From contig JAPLPA010000285.1 in assembly GCA_026400415.1 (NCBI GenBank), positions 1 to 10,973 of the forward strand: DNA of 10,973 nucleotides, in the 5' to 3' direction. Each line of letters begins with the position of its first letter. Position 1 is the stretch's first letter. Made by a program: the position numbers and the translations under genes. This stretch comes from Afipia sp. (GTDB lineage Bacteria; Pseudomonadota; Alphaproteobacteria; Rhizobiales; Xanthobacteraceae). Below, one piece after another: positions 6,356 through 10,973 of this stretch. The notes under the pieces were generated by a model. That model saw nothing but the letters and a program-made list of their open reading frames with translations. It was not told where the DNA came from and did not search any database.

Positions 6356-7023
6356 CGAAAAAAGTCGGCTCCAATTCACGATCCCGCCCGCGTGCGACAG
6401 TTCCTCACGGCGCAAAAGGCGGTGCGTTGAAGACAACGCTGAAGGTCGGCGCTTCCTCTAAGACAATCCGTGCGCTCAAGGCCAAACTCGCCGCCGCACA
6501 AGCTCGAATCGATGAGCTGCAGGCTTGGGCCGATACTGATTTTTTGCTCAACATCTACAATCGCCGGGGCTTCGAACGCGAGCTTGCCCGTTCCATCGCC
6601 TACATCAAACGATATGCAGCAACTGGCGCGCTGGTCGTGCTCGATGTCGATCGGCTGAAACCAGTCAACGACAAATTCGGTCATGCCGCCGGCGATGTCG
6701 TGCTGAAAGGCGTGGTGGCGGTGTTGATGCGCCATGTCCGGTCTTCCGATGTGGTCGGACGATTGGGCGGCGATGAATTTGGGTTGTTGCTTTGGAATCT
6801 CACGGAAGCGGATGCGCGCACCAAGGCGAAGGCGCTGGAAGACGCCATCGATCAGCTCACGTTTGTGTTCAAAGGAAAGGCCGTGACCGCCGGCGCTTCG
6901 GCGGGAATCGCGTTGTTGGGTCCAATGAATGACGCGGCAACCGCGCTGGAACAGGCCGATCGCGCGATGTATCAACGCAAAGAACTGCGGCGGGGCATGC
7001 TGACTAAAAAAGTCAGGCAATGA
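6328..7023 (+). CDS. Small soluble GGDEF diguanylate cyclase with I-site
   Basis: A GGDEF domain makes c-di-GMP from two GTP. As called, the protein is 231 residues with no membrane segment. It has a Lys/Arg-rich N-terminus, a short helix of coiled-coil character (residues about 45-68, KTIRALKAKLAAAQARIDEL), then the GGDEF domain. The domain includes YNRRGF at 77-82, LDVDRLKPVND at 105-115 (Asp106 a likely metal ligand), the RSSD inhibitory site at 138-141 exactly five residues before GGDEF (147-151), and ASAGIALL near the end. All catalytic and feedback residues appear intact. The only in-frame start is TTG at 6328, with no clear Shine-Dalgarno site. An ATG at 6284 has a good AAGGA site but lies in another frame, so the true N-terminus may be longer and disrupted. 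The 3' end overlaps the convergent DUF465 gene by 11 nt. Confidence 0.88.
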   Translation: MAKKTARKLTKKVGSNSRSRPRATVPHGAKGGALKTTLKVGASSKTIRALKAKLAAAQARIDELQAWADTDFLLNIYNRRGFERELARSIAYIKRYAATGALVVLDVDRLKPVNDKFGHAAGDVVLKGVVAVLMRHVRSSDVVGRLGGDEFGLLLWNLTEADARTKAKALEDAIDQLTFVFKGKAVTAGASAGIALLGPMNDAATALEQADRAMYQRKELRRGMLTKKVRQ

Positions 7024-7219
7024 TATCTGGAGTGATCTGATCTTCGATGAATGAAATCCGGTCGCGCAATTGCAACTTGCGCTTCTTCAGTCGCTGCATC
7101 CGCAGTAGGTCAGGCGCGGGCGATTGGTGCAGCGCCTCAATCGCGGCATCGAGATCGCGATGCTCCTGTTGCAGCCGCGCCAACTCGGCTGCGAATTCGT
7201 TGTTGTCCTGATCTGCCAT
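7013..7219 (-). CDS. DUF465/YdcH family small protein
   Basis: A 68-residue, mostly helical and highly charged protein. The family hallmark is visible: an N-terminal helix with L-x-x-E-H-R-D-L-D-x-x-I (ARLQQEHRDLDAAIEAL), then LLRMQRLKKRKLQLRDRI, the basic K-K-R-K-L-x-L-R-D segment that defines DUF465. The family is widespread in proteobacteria and of unknown biochemical role. Start ATG at 7217-7219 and stop TGA at 7013-7015. It converges on the GGDEF gene with an 11-nt overlap, and a second member of the family begins 250 nt away on the other strand. Confidence 0.9.
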   Translation of the reverse strand: MADQDNNEFAAELARLQQEHRDLDAAIEALHQSPAPDLLRMQRLKKRKLQLRDRISFIEDQITPDIIA

Positions 7220-7468
7220 AACCGTAAGTGACTTTAATCGGTCAGACTTTCAGCAAGTTTTTGCAGAAGTTGCCGTCGGGGCCTGTCATTGCAGAAAATT
7301 GCAGCCAGTTCCAGCGGCGGTATCAAGGGATTGTTCCGTCACAATTCGTTTCCGACGATACAAAATATCGCAGGGATTGCTTTTTAATCCCTGTCGACAG
7401 ATGCCGCGAACCATGTAGACTTACTTGTCCAGAATTAAATCTGAGGTCCACGAACAGGGAGACTTCTT
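7220..7468. other. Intergenic region with nested dyads between two DUF465 genes
   Basis: A 249-nt divergent region, the largest gap in the window. It holds the dyad CAGGGATT (7371-7378)/AATCCCTG (7386-7393), the 10-bp palindrome CTGTCGACAG (7391-7400) and three TTGCAG words (7261, 7289, 7299). A candidate promoter lies at 7394-7421. An 88-residue open frame at 7228-7494 shows no recognisable protein character. Confidence 0.5.
7394..7421 (+). promoter_or_regulatory. Candidate sigma-70 promoter of the second DUF465 gene
   Basis: TCGACA (7394-7399; 5 of 6 bases of TTGACA) and TAGACT (7416-7421; 4 of 6 of TATAAT) are spaced by 16 nt. Transcription would start near 7428, leaving a leader of about 40 nt with AGGGAG (7456-7461) 7 nt before the ATG. 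The -35 box lies inside the palindrome at 7391-7400, a plausible operator position. Confidence 0.35.
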
Positions 7469-7654
7469 ATGGCAATTCAGGCGCATCTCGTTAAACTGGA
7501 ACGGAAACACGAAGTTCTGGAGAACGAATTGCACGATGCTCTCAAGCATCTTTCGACTGACGACCTGCAAATCCTCGAACTGAAGCGCCGCTAACTGGTG
7601 CTGAAAGATGAAATCGAGCGTATCCGGCACTCGGCCAGTTCGACCGTTCACTGA
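7469..7654 (+). pseudogene. DUF465/YdcH family protein interrupted by an in-frame stop codon
   Basis: ATG 7469 has an excellent Shine-Dalgarno site (AGGGAG, 7 nt spacing). The frame reads MAIQAHLVKLERKHEVLENE and continues to LQILELKRR. It then meets TAA at 7592-7594 (codon 42) and continues in the same frame, without an indel, as LVLKDEIERIRHSASSTVH to TGA at 7652-7654. The family consensus here is a basic segment like LKRRKLxLKDxI, so the stop sits exactly where Lys (AAA) is expected; one A-to-T change explains it. Without it the product would be 61 residues, normal for DUF465. As written it makes 41 residues lacking the second helix. It may be a recent nonsense allele, a base-call error, or suppressed. 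Family assignment is firm. Confidence 0.8.
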
Positions 7655-7714
7655 CATTTTCAGTATTCGCCGGTAAATCCTGACATTTGTAGCCAATTTG
7701 CGTGGGTATTTGCG

Positions 7715-8824
7715 CTAGCGCGGGATATCCGCGAGTGCGGCGACATGCTCTGCGATGGCCAATGACGACGTGAGCCCCGGCGACTCGATTCCGAACAAGT
7801 TGATCAGTCCAGCTACGCCGTGGTCGCGCGGGCCTTGAATCATGAAATCCTGACGCGCAATCGCAGGCGGCACGATCTTCGGCCGGATACCCGCATAGCT
7901 GGGGCTTAAAGCGCCATCGGGGAGGCTCGGCCAGTAACGCCGAATGGCGGGGTAGAATTTTTCCGCGCGGGCCGGATCGACGGTGTAGTCGAGTCGATCC
8001 AGCCATTCGACATCTGGTCCGAACTTGGCCTGCCCACCCATGTCAATGGTGAGATGAACTCCGAGCCCGCCGGATTCCGGCACGGGATAGATCAATCGCG
8101 AAAACGGCGCACGGGCACTGCAACTGAAATAGTTGCCTTTGGCATAATATGATGTCGGGATGCGATCCGCCGGCACGCCATCAATTGCACGCGCGATCGC
8201 GGGCGCCGACAGGCCTGCTGAATTCACCAGCAGCCTGCACCCGATGGTCATCGGCGCACCGCCGCCAACTTCGATTTCAAAACCGTCTCTAACTGCTTTG
8301 CCGCGCATCAAAGGCGCGTGAAACGCCAGCGCGCCGCCTGCATTCTCGATGTCGCCGCGTAACGCCAGCATGTAAGCGTGGCTGTCGATGATGCCGGTGG
8401 AGGGCGAGAGCAATGCGCCGGTACATTTGAGTGCCGGTTCCAGCGCGCGGGCATCTGCTTCAGTCAGCGCTTGCAGATCATCTACGCCATTGGCTTCGGC
8501 ATGTGCTTTGATTGAACCAAGTTTGCTATCCTCACCTTCGGCGGTCGCGACAATCAACTTGCCGCAGCGTCGATACGGCACACCGTGGTCGTCGCAATAT
8601 CCGTAAAGCATCTTCTTGCCGCTGACGCAGAGCTGCGCCATGAGGCTGCCAGCCGGATAATAGATGCCGGCGTGAATGACTTCGCTGTTGCGTGACGACG
8701 TCCCGGTGCCGATGTCTCCAGCATCTTCCAGCACAATCACGTCGAGACCCGCCTGTGCCAGCTTTCGGGCGACGGAGAGGCCGACAACGCCGGCGCCGAC
8801 AACGACGCAATCAATCCTATCCAT
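7715..8824 (-). CDS. FAD-dependent oxidoreductase, L-2-hydroxyglutarate dehydrogenase-like (DAO family)
   Basis: This 369-residue flavoprotein opens with the Rossmann dinucleotide motif CVVVGAGVVGLSVARKLA (Gly10, Gly12, Gly15). Next is SSRNSEVIHAGIYYPAGSL (43-61), a stretch very like that of L-2-hydroxyglutarate dehydrogenase/oxidase (LhgO, L2HGDH). Other landmarks are IIDSHAYMLAL (145-155), LLVNSAGLSAP (198-208), LGVHLTID (254-261), FGPDVEW (268-274), SYAGIRPKI (309-317) and the C-terminal FAD-site FGIESPGLTSSLAIA (344-358). The likely reaction is FAD-linked oxidation of an alpha-hydroxy acid such as L-2-hydroxyglutarate to the 2-oxo acid. The exact substrate is inferred only. The start is ATG at 8822-8824 with a weak AGG upstream. 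It is divergent from the PAS-GGDEF gene, and no lesion was seen. Confidence 0.9.
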   Translation of the reverse strand: MDRIDCVVVGAGVVGLSVARKLAQAGLDVIVLEDAGDIGTGTSSRNSEVIHAGIYYPAGSLMAQLCVSGKKMLYGYCDDHGVPYRRCGKLIVATAEGEDSKLGSIKAHAEANGVDDLQALTEADARALEPALKCTGALLSPSTGIIDSHAYMLALRGDIENAGGALAFHAPLMRGKAVRDGFEIEVGGGAPMTIGCRLLVNSAGLSAPAIARAIDGVPADRIPTSYYAKGNYFSCSARAPFSRLIYPVPESGGLGVHLTIDMGGQAKFGPDVEWLDRLDYTVDPARAEKFYPAIRRYWPSLPDGALSPSYAGIRPKIVPPAIARQDFMIQGPRDHGVAGLINLFGIESPGLTSSLAIAEHVAALADIPR

Positions 8825-9030
8825 GCTGACAACCTGATCGTGATGTGTTTGGCATGGTCATTTCTTGCGCAAGCAGCTTCGCTGCGATGCAATTGGCGTT
8901 AGCGTTTCGTTAAGCATAGACGCCCAATTGCCTTCATTTAAATCATCTTGTCCGGCCCAAGGGGTACGCGTTTACCCGATTCAAACGGGTACAACCAGAG
9001 AGTGTCCGCGAAGAATTCCGCGGATTTGAA
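8825..9030. promoter_or_regulatory. Divergent promoter region with palindromes
   Basis: A 206-nt region between two divergent genes. It contains CTTGCGCAAG (8864-8873, a perfect 10-bp palindrome), the small hairpin GCAGC-TTC-GCTGC (8873-8885), CAATTGG (8890-8896) inverted as CCAATTG (8924-8930), TACCCG/CGGGTA (8973-8978/8986-8991), and TCCGCGGA (9017-9024) just before the start of the plus-strand gene. No confident -35/-10 pair was found. Confidence 0.4.
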
Positions 9031-10973
9031 ATGACGGGCTGGCAGAAGCAGGCGCGCGTACCGACAGTAAACCCCTTGTGGTTCGCTGCGATCTTGCTTG
9101 CTGCTTTTTCACTCTGCGATGCCGCTGTCGCGCAGATCGCTGTAACGCCCGATGGTACGTTCGTTGCCGTCCCATCGCCCAATTCAAGCCGAACCATGCT
9201 CTGGCAAATGTTGATCGGCGGCTTTGTCGTCTTCGCATTTCTCGGAGCGATCATACTGTGGATCATGACTGCTCTGCAACGCGCCCAGCGCTTCCATCGG
9301 CACAACACTGCGTTCGTCCAATCCTCGCTCAATAAAATGAGCCAGGGCATGGTGATGGTGAACCGCAAAGCTCAAGTCATATTCGTCAATGATCGCTATC
9401 TGGATATGTACGGCCTTTCGCGGTCCGACCTCAAATCAGGATTGACATCGCAAGAATTGATCGAGCTGCGTCATAGGAAAGGCGCGCTTGGCCACAGCGT
9501 CGAAGAATTTCGTGCCCTCGTCGATTCGTCCGCAACTCACGTAACGGAATTACCGGACGGTCGTTCGATCTCCGTGCAGCATCGGAAATTTTCAAACGGC
9601 GGCATGGTTTCGCTCCATGAAGATTGCACGGACCAGCGTAAGCTCATGAGGGAGCTGGCAAACACCAAAAGCTTCCTCGAATCCGTTATCGACAACATAC
9701 CCGTTTGTGTCGCGGTGAAGTCTGTCGAAGACCGGCGCTACGTTTTGGCGAACCGCGCGTTTGAAGAATATTGCGGATTGGAACGGGAACAGATTATCGG
9801 AAAGACTGCCGAAAGCCTCTACAAGGTAGAAAATGCGAGATCGGTTGAGCGATTAGACGGAGAGGCAATACACTCTCCAATCGGCAGAACTCATACTGAA
9901 TTGAACGTTGATCTAAACAGCGGTGAACGGGTTGTTGCATGCGATCGCGTCATCGTGCGTGACGATAAAGACAAGCCCGAATATCTGATTGCCTTATTCG
10001 AGGACGTCACGGAGCGCCGTTCGCTTTCCCGCCAAATCAAGGAAGCGAAGAAATTCTTCGAACTCGTCGTCGATAACGTCCCTGTTGCGCTCGTCGTCAA
10101 GCGGCTAAGTGACGGGCAATACGTCCTAGCCAACCGCGGTGCTGAAGCAATTCTCAATCGCAGTCGCGAGGAGGTCATTGGCTCGACGCTCGACGATGTT
10201 TACAACGAGCGCGATGCGAAGTTCATCGGCAAGCGTGATGAAGACGCCGTTCGCAAGAAGGGCATCGTCACCGAAGAACATCCGATCCAGACCGAGAACG
10301 GCCTGCGGTTGTTCTTGACGCGCCGCGTGACCGTGCTCGATGAGAACGGCGAGCCGCAATATCTCATCAATACCAACGAGGATATCACGGATCGGCGTGA
10401 GACCGAATCCCGCATGGCGCATATGGCGTATCACGATGCGCTGACTGAACTGCCGAATCGTGCTGCATTCTTGCAGGCTTTGTCGCAGATGATCGATGCT
10501 TGCGAGGGAACCGAGGAGGAATTCGCGGTGCTCTCGGTCGATCTCGACCGCCTCAAGGAAATTAATGACGTGTTCGGTCATGAGGTCGGGGACCGGCTGT
10601 TGATCGAGGTGTCGCGGCGCGTTCAGGCTGCTGCACTTGGTGGTGTCGTCGCGCGGCTCAGCGGAGATGAATTCGGTTTGATCATCGACGGCGTGCAGCC
10701 GGATGCGGCAGCGGCACTTGCTGCGCGGTTGTCGGAAATGATGCTGGACGAGTTTGTCGTCGATGGACGTTCGGTTCGCATTGGCCTGACGACCGGCATT
10801 GCGGTGTTCCCGCGGCACGGCGACAGCGCAGAAACTCTCCTCGCCAATGCCGATGCAGCATTGTTCCGCGCCAAGGCCAAGTCTCGCGGATCGATCAATT
10901 TCTATGAAGCCGAAATGGATCAGAAGATTCGCGATCGTCGCGCATTGCACCAAGATCTTTCGACTGCGATCCG
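9031..10973 (+). CDS. Membrane-anchored PAS-PAS-PAS-GGDEF protein, 3'-partial
   Basis: The frame is open from ATG 9031 to the window end (647 codons) and runs off the edge. Hydrophobic residues about 16-34 (ending in A-A-V-A-Q) look like a signal peptide or first membrane helix. After only about 22 residues comes a second helix, 57-81 (M-L-W-Q-M-L-I-G-G-F-V-V-F). Three PAS domains follow, at about 95-205, 212-330 and 341-456, the latter two ending in the typical E-D-V-T-E-R-R and E-D-I-T-D-R-R. The GGDEF domain (about 460-625) begins HDALTELPNRAAF, keeps LSVDLDRLKEINDVFGHEVGD, and carries SGDEF (544-548) instead of GGDEF. No RxxD inhibitory site is present at the expected position. The closing segment, RRALHQDLSTAI, is typical of the junction to an EAL phosphodiesterase domain, so a GGDEF-EAL protein is likely (inference). 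Start choice: no other in-frame ATG or GTG upstream, and GGA 6 nt before the ATG. Confidence 0.9.
   Translation, partial: MTGWQKQARVPTVNPLWFAAILLAAFSLCDAAVAQIAVTPDGTFVAVPSPNSSRTMLWQMLIGGFVVFAFLGAIILWIMTALQRAQRFHRHNTAFVQSSLNKMSQGMVMVNRKAQVIFVNDRYLDMYGLSRSDLKSGLTSQELIELRHRKGALGHSVEEFRALVDSSATHVTELPDGRSISVQHRKFSNGGMVSLHEDCTDQRKLMRELANTKSFLESVIDNIPVCVAVKSVEDRRYVLANRAFEEYCGLEREQIIGKTAESLYKVENARSVERLDGEAIHSPIGRTHTELNVDLNSGERVVACDRVIVRDDKDKPEYLIALFEDVTERRSLSRQIKEAKKFFELVVDNVPVALVVKRLSDGQYVLANRGAEAILNRSREEVIGSTLDDVYNERDAKFIGKRDEDAVRKKGIVTEEHPIQTENGLRLFLTRRVTVLDENGEPQYLINTNEDITDRRETESRMAHMAYHDALTELPNRAAFLQALSQMIDACEGTEEEFAVLSVDLDRLKEINDVFGHEVGDRLLIEVSRRVQAAALGGVVARLSGDEFGLIIDGVQPDAAAALAARLSEMMLDEFVVDGRSVRIGLTTGIAVFPRHGDSAETLLANADAALFRAKAKSRGSINFYEAEMDQKIRDRRALHQDLSTAI

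Noticed and set aside
6376..7020. A 214-residue minus-strand open frame opposite the small GGDEF gene.
   Set aside because: The plus strand has all GGDEF catalytic motifs; the antisense frame shows nothing recognisable.
7261..7304. Three TTGCAG words as a regulatory repeat array.
   Set aside because: Spacing is irregular (28 and 10 nt) and the word is short; chance is sufficient.
7228..7494. An 88-residue plus-strand open frame running into the second DUF465 gene.
   Set aside because: It lies in a promoter-like region and overlaps a well-supported gene start; no protein family character is seen.
10126..10953. A 275-residue open frame on the minus strand.
   Set aside because: It lies antisense to the PAS3 and GGDEF domains, which are clearly coding on the plus strand; the minus frame has no recognisable motif and is a by-product of GC-rich codon usage.
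1..10973. A defence island, prophage or mobile element.
   Set aside because: All genes are housekeeping, transport or signalling types in consistent composition; no integrase, transposase, terminal repeats or attachment sites were seen.

Overview
The window reads as a chromosomal core region of an alphaproteobacterium, most likely in the Bradyrhizobium/Rhodopseudomonas/Afipia/Nitrobacter group. That placement is inferred from the protein families (alphaproteobacterial-type PntB, DUF3606, an S21 with a Gly/Arg-rich tail, paired DUF465/YdcH genes, and PAS-GGDEF proteins of the kind abundant there) and from moderately high GC with codon usage to match. No tRNA, rRNA, insertion sequence, CRISPR array or phage gene was seen.

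Layout. At 1-1138 is the 3' part of pntB (proton-translocating transhydrogenase beta subunit), broken by an apparent 29-nt deletion. A tandem-domain DUF3606 gene follows (1174-1548). It converges on a VOC/glyoxalase-like gene (1562-1948, minus), and the two share a bidirectional terminator. Divergent from the VOC gene is chaA, a calcium/proton antiporter (2067-3170). Next is an Ala/Pro-rich single-pass membrane protein (3287-4054), closed by a strong bidirectional terminator. From there the minus strand carries rpsU (ribosomal protein S21, one-base frameshift), purK and purE. purE and purK overlap by 4 nt as GTGA, and they catalyse the N5-CAIR route of purine synthesis. Divergent from purE is a small soluble diguanylate cyclase (6328-7023), which overlaps a DUF465 gene tail to tail (7013-7219, minus). 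A second DUF465 gene (7469-7654, plus) has an in-frame stop at codon 42. An FAD-dependent oxidoreductase resembling L-2-hydroxyglutarate dehydrogenases (7715-8824, minus) is divergent from a membrane protein with three PAS domains and a GGDEF domain (9031 to the window end). An EAL domain probably follows beyond the edge.

The genes are mostly housekeeping and signalling, and no obvious new multi-gene system is present. The main anomaly is a concentration of gene lesions: pntB (29-nt loss), rpsU (+1 nt), the second DUF465 gene (nonsense codon), and possibly the 5' end of the small diguanylate cyclase. Each lesion sits in an otherwise well-conserved frame, so they are either recent or assembly/sequencing errors. 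The sequence alone cannot decide. Other points of interest are the anciently duplicated DUF3606 domain, a terminator hairpin inside the DUF3606 coding sequence, a hairpin that could mask the ribosome binding site of the Ala/Pro-rich protein gene, and clustered palindromes in the two largest promoter regions.
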